Made by a program: the position numbers and the translations under genes. The notes under the pieces are model-generated. The model made no database searches and was not told where the DNA came from. It worked only from the letters and a program-made list of their open reading frames with translations. From MGBC163016 sp964649145 (GTDB taxonomy: Bacteria > Actinomycetota > Coriobacteriia > Coriobacteriales > Eggerthellaceae), in the NCBI GenBank assembly GCA_964649145.1, contig CAZYOQ010000007.1, forward strand, positions 4,958 to 68,957: a stretch of 64,000 bases of DNA. Reading direction: 5' to 3'. Positions 51,629 through 60,382 of the stretch are shown here, in pieces. The first letter of the stretch is position 1; each line of letters opens with the position of its first letter.

Positions 51629-53044
51629 ATGGTTTTCAGCTCACTAGCATTTCTGTGCGTATTCTTGCCAGTCGTCTTTTTGCTGACTGTAGTGGTTCGC
51701 AACTTGCGCGTACAAAATGTTTTGCTACTTCTTGCAAGCCTGCTTTTCTATGCATATGGCGAGCCTCTATACGTTTTCTTGACGATTGGGGTTTCGGCTT
51801 TCGCTTGGCTTGCAGGTGTCGCTTTAGGGCGGTTCGATCAGGCCTCACGCAGAAAGGCTTGTGTGGCGGTTTCTGTGATTGTGGCACTTGGGTGCCTAGG
51901 CGTGTTCAAATACGCTACTTGGGTTTCCACTATGGCGTCAAGCGCATTTGGCTGGTCATTTGCGCTGGCAGGCATAGAACTTCCTGTTGGTATATCGTTT
52001 TTCACCTTTCAGGCAATTTCTTATGTGATAGATGTTTATCGCAAGGATGTGAAGCCTCAAAATAACCTCCTTTTGGTAATGCTTTACATCTCGTTTTTCC
52101 CTCAGTTGATCGCAGGACCAATTGTTCGCTACCACGATATTGAACAGCAGATGACCAATCGCAAGATCACGTGGTCAGGAGTGAATACGGGAGTAAAACG
52201 TTTTATTCTTGGCCTTGCAAAGAAGGTTCTTATAGCAGACGTTTTGGCAGTGGCTGCAGATGCGATTTTCGGCGCGGAACTTTCCGATGTGACAGGACCT
52301 GCTGCCTTACTTGCGGCACTGGCATATGCCTTCCAGATTTATTTCGACTTCAGTGCATATTCCGATATGGCGATAGGCATGGCGAAGGCTTTCGGATTCT
52401 CGTACAAGGAAAACTTTAACTATCCTTATGTTTCTACCACTATCAAGCAATTCTGGAGACGATGGCATATCTCACTATCTACATGGTTTTTGGAGTATCT
52501 CTATATTCCATTGGGAGGTAACCGCAAAGGGCGTCTTCGCACTGTAGCAAACAAGATGATCGTATTTTTGCTTTGCGGCCTTTGGCATGGAGCTGCATGG
52601 ACCTTTGTTGTATGGGGGCTGATCCATGGCTTCTTCCAATTACTTGAGGAATACCTGCCCATAAGGAACTTGCCAAAGCCATTGGGCTGGATCTATTGCT
52701 TTGCTGTTGTTGTGCTTTCCTTTGTTTTATTTCGCGCTGATAACTTCGACCAAGGACTTTATTTCATAGGTCAGATATTTACAGGTTGGGGCGCAATGTC
52801 AAACGATGCCATGGTGCTTTTGATGGCACAGCTCACACCTCTTTTTATTTTCACATTTGTAATTGCCGTCATTGGAGCCTTCCCGTGGCTTCCAAAGGTC
52901 AAAGGTCGCTTGCTTCTGGCTTCTGAAAGTACGCAAGCTTTTGCCGATCTTATCTCAAGTATTGCCTGTATAGGCTTGCTTATTGTATGTATTCTTACAC
53001 TTGCTGGTGGGGCGTATTCCCCGTTTATATATTTCAGGTTCTAG
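51629..53044 (+). CDS. MBOAT-family O-acyltransferase (AlgI-like)
   Basis: The 471-residue polytopic membrane protein is an AlgI/DltB-type MBOAT. It has the conserved SYVIDVYRKD, FFPQLIAGPIVRY, FQIYFDFSAYSDMAIGMAKAFGF and the active-site LCGLWHGAAWTFVVWGLIHG with the invariant His. It would pass an acyl group, often acetyl, across the membrane to an extracytoplasmic acceptor. Its partner, a DHHW/AlgJ-like protein, is encoded 12 bp downstream. No ribosome site is obvious before ATG 51629. Confidence 0.92.
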   Translation: MVFSSLAFLCVFLPVVFLLTVVVRNLRVQNVLLLLASLLFYAYGEPLYVFLTIGVSAFAWLAGVALGRFDQASRRKACVAVSVIVALGCLGVFKYATWVSTMASSAFGWSFALAGIELPVGISFFTFQAISYVIDVYRKDVKPQNNLLLVMLYISFFPQLIAGPIVRYHDIEQQMTNRKITWSGVNTGVKRFILGLAKKVLIADVLAVAADAIFGAELSDVTGPAALLAALAYAFQIYFDFSAYSDMAIGMAKAFGFSYKENFNYPYVSTTIKQFWRRWHISLSTWFLEYLYIPLGGNRKGRLRTVANKMIVFLLCGLWHGAAWTFVVWGLIHGFFQLLEEYLPIRNLPKPLGWIYCFAVVVLSFVLFRADNFDQGLYFIGQIFTGWGAMSNDAMVLLMAQLTPLFIFTFVIAVIGAFPWLPKVKGRLLLASESTQAFADLISSIACIGLLIVCILTLAGGAYSPFIYFRF

Positions 53045-53056
53045 GAGGTGGGCAAG

Positions 53057-54752
53057 ATGTCTTCGCGTGATCGCAAAACCGAAAACGATATAGAAGTGAG
53101 CCTTGCCTCTTTTGGTGTTTCGCGGGTAGTTTTCTCGATTGTATTTTTCATACTTTTGTTGCTTCCATTTCTTGGCATGCTTTGGGCGCCTAGTAACGAG
53201 ACTGTTGAGAACAGGGAATTGGCGCAACCGCCAGCGCTTCTTGGTGAGGATGGAGCGTTTAACTACAAGATACTTTCCGATGCGGGGGATTACTTCGATG
53301 ACCATTACGCATATAGAACGCAGCTTATAGATCTTGGTGCGCATCTCTATTCTTCACTATTTGGGGTATCGACTGCAGATACCGTAGTTGCAGGGACAAA
53401 TGGGTGGCTCTACTATGCAGGTACTCTTGGCGACTACCAAAACACAAAACCGCTTCGCCTTGCGCAAGCAAGAAATATTGCCTACAACCTAAAGATCGTC
53501 CAAGATGCATGTGATGAACGAGGTATTCCGTTTGCGCTTGCTGTAGCACCTGACAAAAACTCCCTTTATGGCGATAACATGCCTTATTACAAGCCATATG
53601 TTGAATCTGAAAACATGGAGCTCTTAGATGATGCGCTCAAAAGCTTCGACGTGAATTCGGTGGATTTAAGCGAACTTTTAAGCTCGATTGACGAACGCCT
53701 TTATTTCTATCGCGATTCTCACTGGACGGAAAAAGGCGCCTTGATAGCCCAAGATGCCATTGCAAATACAGCTAGTTTTGAAGCCTTAGGATTGTCGGTA
53801 GATGATATGGTGCTTAGACATGACTATACAGGCGACCTTGCCAAGATGCTTTTTCCCGAGTCAGCCGAACCAGAGGACAATTGGTATATAGAAGGCATAA
53901 ACGATGGATCGGGCGAAAGTGGTACGCTTCGAAGCGGAAGTCTTTGGGATTATGTGGAAGGCGAGTCTGTGGAAGATTCGACCATCTCTACCAAGACTGN
54001 NNNNNNNNNNNNNNNNNNNNNNNNNNNNNNNNNNNNNNNNNNNNNNNNNNNNNNNNNNNNNNNNNNNNNNNNNNNNNNNNNNNNNNNNNNNNNNNNNNNC
54101 GACCGACACGGCAGATGTGGCCAGCTCGACCGACACTACTGTTACGGCCAGCACGCAGAGTGACCTGGACGCATTGTCGCTAAAGGTGCAAGAAGTTTCG
54201 AAAGCCAATGGCAAGCTTTTAATGTTTCGCGACTCCTTTGGCAACAGCTTGGTGCCTTACTTGGCTTGCGAGTTTGAGTCTGCAACGTTTTCTAAGATGC
54301 TTCCAATGAACTTGCTTCAAATAGATGAGGAAGAGCCCGATGTAGTCTTGGTGGAGCGCGCGCAGCGACATATTGACTATTTCGCTGAAGAAGCGCCTTT
54401 GATGTATTCGCCGATTGTTGATTTTGATGCAGACGTCTTGGAATCTAGTGAAGAATTTGAAGTAAGAAGTCAAACTTCCACCAACGGCCCGCTTGGAATT
54501 ATCAAGGGCTTCATCTCTGGCGACATTTCTTTTTCTTCAACAGACGAGATCCTTCTTCGCCTGATTGACGAGGAAGGGCTGTCGGACACATACAAGGCCT
54601 TTGCTTTATCTGATCCAGACTCCGAAAATGACAATGGTTTCTGCGTGAATGTGGACGGCGAACTTTGGGCGAACCAGTCGATAGCCTGTGAGGTTATTTT
54701 GCAAACAGAAGACGGACCAAGGCTTCTAACTACGTTTGAGACATCGCTTTGA
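53057..54752 (+). CDS. AlgJ/DHHW-family extracytoplasmic acyltransferase, gap inside
   Basis: The protein has one N-terminal membrane anchor (FSIVFFILLLLPFLGML, about residues 20-38). An SGNH-like domain follows, with NRELAQPP, GTNGWLYYAGTLGDYQ, ALAVAPDKNSLYGDNMP and the DHHW-type motif FYRDSHWTEKGA near residue 220. After a Thr/Ser/Asp-rich linker interrupted by 100 N, the frame resumes with GKLLMFRDSFGNSLVPYLA, the third conserved block. The two halves lie in different frames as written; a true gap length divisible by three would join them. ATG 53057 has AGGAGG upstream. It works with the MBOAT protein on glycopolymer O-acylation. Confidence 0.88.
54000..54099. other. Scaffold gap in a low-complexity linker
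   Basis: Unlike the other two gaps, the flanks share no long overlap. The right flank is a Thr/Asp/Ser-rich repeat (TDTADVASSTDTT), so the gap probably marks an unresolved tandem repeat of real but unknown length. Confidence 0.9.
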
Positions 54753-54816
54753 AAAGGCGATTGAGCGAATTTACTTTTGCTTGCAACGCTTCATTAGTGA
54801 GCGAAGTTTCCAAGAA

Positions 54817-54880
54817 TGATATACTGTTGTCGCTTTAGCACAGTAAAGCGGCGAGGTATGATGTGACCTAGCTTGGGTCG
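54817..54880 (+). promoter_or_regulatory. Extended -10 promoter and structured leader of the amino-acid ABC operon
   Basis: TGATATACT (54817-54825) is an extended -10 box. The expected transcript begins near 54832, at a CGCTTTA/TAAAGCG hairpin (54831-54850), followed by a weaker GACC/GGTC hairpin (54865-54879) and then GGAGGG before the ATG. No known riboswitch class is recognised. Confidence 0.5.
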
Positions 54881-54904
54881 GGGAAACGAAATTGGAGGGA
54901 TTCC

Positions 54905-55747
54905 ATGAAAAACAAGTTCGTGAAATTCGCTGCTGTGGCAGCCACACTCGCATTCGCTGGCGTTTTGGCGGTTGGATGCTCTAGTGGAGGTTCTAGCTCA
55001 AGCTCGGCTTCTGCTGAGTCAAGCGAGCCTGCAGGCGGAATCGAGAAACTTACGGTTGGCTTTGACAATAGCTATCCGCCATATGGTTATATCGGTGAAG
55101 ATGGCGAGTACGTGGGCTTCGACCTTGACCTAGCTAGCGAGGTTGCTAGCCGCAACGGCTGGGAGATCGAGCTTCGCCCGATTGACTGGGATTCCAAGGA
55201 TGCCGAACTCAATCAGGGCTCCATTAACTGCATCTGGAACGGTTTCACTATGGAAGGCCGTGAGGACGACTATTCCTTCAGCGAGCCTTACATGTTAAAC
55301 GAGCAGGTGATTGTTGCAAAAGCTGGTGCGGACATCAAGTCTAAGGAAGATCTTGCCGGTAAGGTTGTAATGACACAGACTGGTTCTGCCGCAGACGAGC
55401 TTCTGCAGGGAGATGAGAAGGAACTTGCTGACACTTTCAAGCGTCTTGACACCATCGCCGACTACAACAATGCATTCATGCAGCTTGATAGCGGCTCGGT
55501 TGACGCTGTGATCTGTGATCTTTCGATTGCTGAGTATCAGATTGCCGCAAAGCCTGATGCTTATGAGCAGGTCGAAGAGCCTCTTAGTTCTGAACATTAC
55601 GCAGTTGGCTTCAAGAAAGGTGACGACGAGCTTGCACAGGTCGTTTCCGACACCTTGAAGGAAATGTACAACGATGGCACGGTGGCCACTATTGCCGAGA
55701 AATATGCAGAAGAGGGTCTTAACTTCGACAACTGGATTCTCAAATAG
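54905..55747 (+). CDS. Polar amino-acid ABC transporter substrate-binding lipoprotein
   Basis: The 280-residue lipoprotein has a signal with lipobox LAVGC (Cys25), a Ser-rich tether, and a family-3 solute-binding domain: LTVGFDNSYPPYGYIGEDGEYVGFDLDLASEV, then NGFTMEGREDDYSFSEPYM (acceptor Arg region) and VVMTQTGSAADELL. The Asp and Arg residues for the amino-acid head group are in place. A polar amino acid such as glutamine, cystine or histidine is likely; specificity cannot be read. Permease and ATPase genes follow after an attenuator-like hairpin. ATG has GGAGGG upstream. Confidence 0.93.
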   Translation: MKNKFVKFAAVAATLAFAGVLAVGCSSGGSSSSSASAESSEPAGGIEKLTVGFDNSYPPYGYIGEDGEYVGFDLDLASEVASRNGWEIELRPIDWDSKDAELNQGSINCIWNGFTMEGREDDYSFSEPYMLNEQVIVAKAGADIKSKEDLAGKVVMTQTGSAADELLQGDEKELADTFKRLDTIADYNNAFMQLDSGSVDAVICDLSIAEYQIAAKPDAYEQVEEPLSSEHYAVGFKKGDDELAQVVSDTLKEMYNDGTVATIAEKYAEEGLNFDNWILK

Positions 55748-55769
55748 AAGAAATTAATTTTGCTTTTTG

Positions 55770-55795
55770 GTGCCCGCCGGGTCTCTGGCGGGCAC
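55770..55795 (+). terminator. Attenuating hairpin after the binding-protein gene
   Basis: GTGCCCGCC and GGCGGGCAC form a 9-bp GC-rich stem with an 8-nt loop, but the T tract is weak (TGCTTTG). It probably trims or partly terminates the transcript, giving more binding protein than permease and ATPase. Confidence 0.65.
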
Positions 55796-55882
55796 TGCTT
55801 TGATAATGGCAAGCGAGCTGGCAAACTTAATTGTATATGAGGCGAGCAAATTAGGAAAGCGGAACGAAGGAGGTGTGGGCAA

Positions 55883-56536
55883 ATGGAACTTTCGGTGATG
55901 TTAGGGCTTCTAGGTGAAGGCCTTTTGCTCACAACGCAGATATTCTTCGTTACCTTGTTAGGGTCGCTGCCTTTAGGGGTTCTTGTTGCGCTTGCCCGAA
56001 TGAGCAAGTTCAAGCCGCTGTCATTGTTTGCCAAATTCTACATTTCCATTTTGCGTGGAACTCCGCTGATGCTTCAACTTATGGCCATAATGTTTGGACC
56101 GTATTATCTTTTCGGCCTGCAAATGGGTCCTGACTGGAAGTACTGGGCATGCGATATAGGTTTCATCTTGAATTACGCAGCCTATTTTGGCGAAATTTAC
56201 CGATCAGGCATACAGTCAATACCACGCGGTCAGTATGAGGCTGCAAGCGTTCTTGGCTACTCGCGGGCGCAAACTTTCATGAAGATAGTGCTTCCGCAAG
56301 TGATCAAGCGCATTCTTCCCGCCATGGGAAACGAGATAATAACACTGGTGAAAGACACCTCTCTTGCTTTCGTCTTAGGCATTGCCGAGATGTTCTCGCA
56401 GGCAAAGGCACTAGCAGCGCGCGAGGTATCGATGGTTCCTTACGCTTTAGCGGCTCTTGTATATTGGGTTATATGTCTAATCATCGAATTTGTTTTGGGT
56501 CGTATAGAGAAGAAATTGGATTACTACCATGCCTGA
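55883..56536 (+). CDS. Polar amino-acid ABC transporter permease
   Basis: The 217-residue permease of the HisM/GlnP type has about five transmembrane segments. The N-terminal LGSLPLGVLVALARMSKF, the ILRGTPLMLQLMAIM entry and the EAA-type loop QYEAASVLGYSRAQTFMKIVLPQVIKRILPAMGNE contact the ATPase. AAGGAGG precedes the ATG. It overlaps the ATPase gene by 8 bp. Confidence 0.93.
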   Translation: MELSVMLGLLGEGLLLTTQIFFVTLLGSLPLGVLVALARMSKFKPLSLFAKFYISILRGTPLMLQLMAIMFGPYYLFGLQMGPDWKYWACDIGFILNYAAYFGEIYRSGIQSIPRGQYEAASVLGYSRAQTFMKIVLPQVIKRILPAMGNEIITLVKDTSLAFVLGIAEMFSQAKALAAREVSMVPYALAALVYWVICLIIEFVLGRIEKKLDYYHA

Positions 56537-57314
56537 TTCTTCTTACGCAAACCCCGTAGTAACGCTCGAACACGCCAGAAAAGCCTTTGGCGATAACGAG
56601 GTCTTGAAGGACATCTCCCTTTCTGTGAATAGGGGAGACGTGCTTGCGATAATAGGGCCTTCAGGAGGCGGGAAGTCTACTCTTTTGAGGTGTCTGACCC
56701 TATTAGAGACTTTGGACTCAGGTACGCTAACCTACGGAGACGTCAAGGTTTGCGAAAGTAAACTAGGTGGACGTTGCGTATACGCTGGAAAAGATGCACA
56801 GCGCGCCGCCAAGACACATTTTGGGCTGGTGTTTCAAAACTTCAATCTTTTTCCTCATTACTCGTCTTCTAAAAACGTTGCTGACCCGCTTATTAGCGTG
56901 CAGAAAATGCCTAAGGCTGAGGCTTATAAGAAGGCAGAAGCGCTTCTTGAGAAGATGGGGCTAGGGGATAAAGGAGACATGGTTCCATGCGAACTTTCGG
57001 GTGGTCAGCAGCAACGTGTCGCAATAGCACGAGCCCTTGCAATGAACCCCGATGTTCTTTTCTTTGACGAGCCAACAAGCGCTCTTGACCCTGAACTTAC
57101 GCGCGAGGTTTTGAAGGTTATACGCGAGCTTGCTGCTGAGCATATGACCATGGTGATAGTCACTCACGAGATGTCTTTTGCGCGTGATGTGGCTGACCAT
57201 TTGATATTCATGGATGGCGGATGCGTAGTTGAGCAGGGGCGCGCAATAGACGTTATCAATAACCCTAAACATGATCGCACACGTGCGTTTTTGGCTAACT
57301 ACCAGCAAAGCTAA
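56529..57314 (+). CDS. Polar amino-acid ABC transporter ATPase
   Basis: The 261-residue ATPase has Walker A IIGPSGGGKSTLLRCLT near residues 41-57, the Q-loop in GLVFQNFNLFPHYS, signature LSGGQQQRVAIARAL near 157, Walker B VLFFDEPTSALDPE near 177 and the switch His in VTHEMSFARDVADH near 212. It shows the GlnQ/ArtP-like ordering throughout. An insertion near 70-90 (KVCESKLGGRCVYAGKDAQRAAKT) is longer than usual. It closes the importer operon. Confidence 0.95.
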   Translation: MPDSSYANPVVTLEHARKAFGDNEVLKDISLSVNRGDVLAIIGPSGGGKSTLLRCLTLLETLDSGTLTYGDVKVCESKLGGRCVYAGKDAQRAAKTHFGLVFQNFNLFPHYSSSKNVADPLISVQKMPKAEAYKKAEALLEKMGLGDKGDMVPCELSGGQQQRVAIARALAMNPDVLFFDEPTSALDPELTREVLKVIRELAAEHMTMVIVTHEMSFARDVADHLIFMDGGCVVEQGRAIDVINNPKHDRTRAFLANYQQS

Positions 57315-57346
57315 GGCCTAGGCTTTTGGCATAGCGCGTACAAGGT

Positions 57347-57487
57347 TTGTTTTGGTGCGTGTCTGATTTTGGTGTGCACCTACTTTTAGTTTGAGCCCAA
57401 TTTCTGGCGCTTGTTCTTCTTTAATATGCGCTAAATATGTGCGAACCCGACTTTTGACGCACGTCCAACTCTTGGTGCGTAGTCAAA
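57347..57487 (+). repeat. Degenerate TTTTGGTGCGT repeat in a gene-free spacer
   Basis: The 470-bp spacer between the ABC ATPase and the HtrA gene contains TTTTGGTGCGTGTC, TTTTGGTGTGCAC, CTTTTGACGCACGTCC and CTCTTGGTGCGTAGTC, loosely repeated with some units as GGTGCGT and some as the inverse ACGCAC. The right part of the spacer is A/T-rich and should hold the htrA promoter, followed by the artificial gap. Confidence 0.5.
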
Positions 57488-57672
57488 TGAGCATTGTAGC
57501 TAGCTAATCTTTTTGTCGTACACCAGCTGGTGTATTTACTTGATCGTCTTGTGTTTAGCTTGTTTTTTGATCGATTGAGGAAGTTTTGGTGTGTTAGTGT
57601 TTGCCGAAATCATGAAAGGAGAACTGGTTTTATGAGCGAACTTGACAATACTAACCAAGAGGGCAAAAGCAC

Positions 57673-57772
57673 NNNNNNNNNNNNNNNNNNNNNNNNNNNN
57701 NNNNNNNNNNNNNNNNNNNNNNNNNNNNNNNNNNNNNNNNNNNNNNNNNNNNNNNNNNNNNNNNNNNNNNNN
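57673..57772. other. Scaffold gap, artificial (same 55 bp on both sides)
   Basis: 57618-57672 and 57773-57827 are identical over 55 bp, including the ribosome site and start codon of the HtrA gene. The gene start therefore appears twice in the window; only the right copy continues. Removing 155 bp closes the gap. Confidence 0.95.
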
Positions 57773-57786
57773 GGAGAACTGGTTTT

Positions 57787-59487
57787 ATGAGCGAACTTGA
57801 CAATACTAACCAAGAGGGCAAAAGCACACCTGAAAGCTCTCAGTCATCTAATGACTTCGCGCCACCATCTGGAAGTCCTATCGCAGGAAGTGATGTGCAG
57901 GGAAATGGTAGTGCTCAAGTAAGTGGCGCTTCTCAAGCAGATGGTACGACCCATGAGGCCGCCTGCTCTCAAGCAAGCGGAGACGCCCAAGAAAGCGAGA
58001 CGCCAAAGCCAAGCGCCGGCACTCAAGAAAACGCGGATACCCAAACATCAAACACTACATATTCAATGGGTAGAATCACTGCTGGACAAAATGTCACTAG
58101 GTCATCTGGGCAAGTTTCAGCCAGCGTCGCACAAGTCACTGGTAGCGAGCCTGCTTATGCGCCTGCGGCCACAGGCGCCAACCAAGTAATCTACGGCAAG
58201 TCGAAGTCTGGCGGATCGTCTTATGGAAAGACTTTCTTGATAGCTTTCGCTGGCGCACTGGTCGCTTGCGTTCTCGCGATAGGCGCAATGTTTACCTTTG
58301 GCGCATTCGACAATTCTGGAACTACAGATACGCTTGGATCTACGTCTACCAACATCATCAACGCCTCTGATGAGGATTCAAGCCTTGCTGAGGTGGTTGC
58401 TAGTGAATGTTTGCCCTCTGTAGTTTCCATTGATGTTTTGGGAACGCAGTCATCAGGAACAGGCAACTCGCTCTATGACTATCTTTACGGCTTCGGAGAG
58501 AGCCAGTCAGACGAACTTTCCGAAATAGGGCTTGGAAGTGGCGTAATTATCTCTGACGATGGCTACATTATTACCAATTATCATGTTATAGAAGACGGCC
58601 AACAATTCGATGTTACGGTCGCAGGAGAACAATACGAGGCTGAGCTAATAGGAAGCGATTCCAGTTCTGACATCGCCGTGCTCAAGATCAAGGATGGATC
58701 TGGATTTAAGGCAATTTCTCTAGGTGATTCTTCAAGCATCAACATTGGCGAGTGGGTAATGTCTATCGGAAGCCCGTTTGGGCTTGAACAGTCGGTTGCA
58801 ACGGGAATAGTCTCTGCTACTAGCCGCTCTCAGATACTTGATTCCGAAACAGACTCATACGGTCAAAGCACAGGTGAAGTTACGATATACCCGAACATGA
58901 TCCAAACAGATGCTGCCATTAACCCTGGAAACTCGGGTGGCGCACTTGTGAACTCGCAGGGTCAACTTATTGGTATCAATACACTTATCACTTCCTATTC
59001 GGGCAACTATTCTGGTGTTGGTTTCGCGATCCCTAGCAATTATGCTATAAGCATTGCGCAATCCTTGATTGCAGGTGAGGAACCGTCCCGTGCATTCCTT
59101 GGCATTACGATGACCACTATTAATTCCTCTATTGCCCAGATGTATGGATTCTCAACCGATTCGGGTGCATATGTGTCATCTGTTGTTTCGGGCAGCGCGG
59201 CAGACGAAGCAGGCATCAAGGTAGGCGATATCATCACGGCCTTCGATGGCGAGGCGGTGACTTCTGCAAGTGACATTATGCTGGATGTGAGAAGCAAGAG
59301 CCCAGGAGACAAAGTCACACTAACCTATGTGCGCGATGGGCAAGAGCAGACAGCCGAAGTAACTCTTAGCAATTCGGAGGACTTCGATACCTCAACCGAA
59401 GACAACTCTACTCAAAATGACAGCTTGAAAAACCAGGATAAAAATTCAGGCAACGGGTCTAATTCCACAAATCCATTCGGTTTGTAG
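57787..59487 (+). CDS. HtrA/DegP-type trypsin-like serine protease with PDZ domain
   Basis: The 566-residue membrane-anchored protease has a long Gln/Ser/Ala-rich cytoplasmic N terminus (1-140) and one transmembrane helix (about 145-168, IAFAGALVACVLAIGAMF). The trypsin-like domain has catalytic His266 (TNYHVIEDG), Asp295 (SSSDIAVLK) and Ser383 (NPGNSGGALVN). A PDZ domain (about 435-530, RAFLGITM, then GSAADEAGIKVGDIITAFDG) and a disordered Asn/Ser tail follow. It likely degrades misfolded exported proteins. GGAGAAC precedes the ATG. The repeated start upstream at 57632 is an assembly duplicate. Confidence 0.93.
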   Translation: MSELDNTNQEGKSTPESSQSSNDFAPPSGSPIAGSDVQGNGSAQVSGASQADGTTHEAACSQASGDAQESETPKPSAGTQENADTQTSNTTYSMGRITAGQNVTRSSGQVSASVAQVTGSEPAYAPAATGANQVIYGKSKSGGSSYGKTFLIAFAGALVACVLAIGAMFTFGAFDNSGTTDTLGSTSTNIINASDEDSSLAEVVASECLPSVVSIDVLGTQSSGTGNSLYDYLYGFGESQSDELSEIGLGSGVIISDDGYIITNYHVIEDGQQFDVTVAGEQYEAELIGSDSSSDIAVLKIKDGSGFKAISLGDSSSINIGEWVMSIGSPFGLEQSVATGIVSATSRSQILDSETDSYGQSTGEVTIYPNMIQTDAAINPGNSGGALVNSQGQLIGINTLITSYSGNYSGVGFAIPSNYAISIAQSLIAGEEPSRAFLGITMTTINSSIAQMYGFSTDSGAYVSSVVSGSAADEAGIKVGDIITAFDGEAVTSASDIMLDVRSKSPGDKVTLTYVRDGQEQTAEVTLSNSEDFDTSTEDNSTQNDSLKNQDKNSGNGSNSTNPFGL

Positions 59488-59535
59488 AGGTTTTAGTTCC
59501 CACATTTAGCTAAAAAATACATTCAAACTAGCTGT

Positions 59536-59567
59536 AAGGCCCTCGGATTTCGAGGGCCTTCTTTTGT
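59536..59567 (+). terminator. Rho-independent terminator after the HtrA gene
   Basis: A perfect 10-bp stem AAGGCCCTCG/CGAGGGCCTT with a 5-nt loop is followed by CTTTTGTT, 48 bp after the stop codon. Confidence 0.92.
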
Positions 59568-59610
59568 TAATATGTAATCCATGTTTGAAACCAATTCTAG
59601 GGGGCACTAA

Positions 59611-60327
59611 ATGACCGAGGATTACCAGTATGACCGAGTTCTTTTGAAACTGTCGGGTGAGGCGTTGGCGGGAGATCTCGGATATGGAATAGATCCCAAG
59701 GTCGTTGATGCCCTGGCAGACCAAATTGCAGAGATTGTTCAAGATGGTGTTCAGCTTGCGGTTGTAGTTGGAGGTGGAAACATATTTAGAGGGCTTGCGG
59801 GCGCTGCGGAGGGCATGGATCGCTCTCAAGCCGACTATATCGGAATGCTGGCAACTGTTATGAACGCTTTGGCTCTTCAGGACGCTTTTGAGCGACATGG
59901 AATTTACTCGCGTGTGCAAAGCGCCATCAATATGCAGGAGGTATCTGAGCCTTATATCCGCCGTCGTGCAATTCGCCATCTAGAAAAGGGGCGCGTGGTC
60001 ATTCTCGCGGCAGGTACAGGCAATCCCTATTTCACAACCGACACTACTGCCGCCCTGCGTGCATGCGAACTTGATGTTGACTGTCTAATGAAAGCCACCA
60101 AGGTTGACGGGGTCTACGATAGCGACCCTGTGGCAAATCTTAACGCTCAGCGCTTCGACCATATATCTTATAAGGAAGTGCTTCAGCGCGACTTGCATGT
60201 GATGGATGCTACGGCCACATCGCTTTGTATGGACAACGAAGTTCCGATGATCGTTTTCGATCTGACCAAAGACGGCAATATCAAGGCAGCCCTTCGTGGC
60301 GAGGACGTAGGAACTGTGATCGACTAG
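59611..60327 (+). CDS. pyrH: UMP kinase
   Basis: The 238-residue hexameric amino-acid-kinase-fold enzyme phosphorylates UMP to UDP. It has RVLLKLSGEALAGD at the N terminus, VVGGGNIFRG near residue 52, YIGMLATVMNALAL near 72, and the nucleotide-binding GTGNPYFTTDTTAALRA near 136. KATKVDGVYDSDP follows near 163. Length is standard. It heads pyrH-frr-uppS-cdsA-dxr, a conserved order. A promoter must lie in the 59570-59610 region, close behind the htrA terminator. Confidence 0.97.
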   Translation: MTEDYQYDRVLLKLSGEALAGDLGYGIDPKVVDALADQIAEIVQDGVQLAVVVGGGNIFRGLAGAAEGMDRSQADYIGMLATVMNALALQDAFERHGIYSRVQSAINMQEVSEPYIRRRAIRHLEKGRVVILAAGTGNPYFTTDTTAALRACELDVDCLMKATKVDGVYDSDPVANLNAQRFDHISYKEVLQRDLHVMDATATSLCMDNEVPMIVFDLTKDGNIKAALRGEDVGTVID

Positions 60328-60382
60328 GTTCGAGATTTTCGAACGTGGCACGATTTTCATATAGGACAGAAAGGTTGGGAAG

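Noticed and set aside
57632..57672. A second, short HtrA-like start
   Set aside because: It is the 55-bp overlap repeated by scaffolding, not a separate gene.
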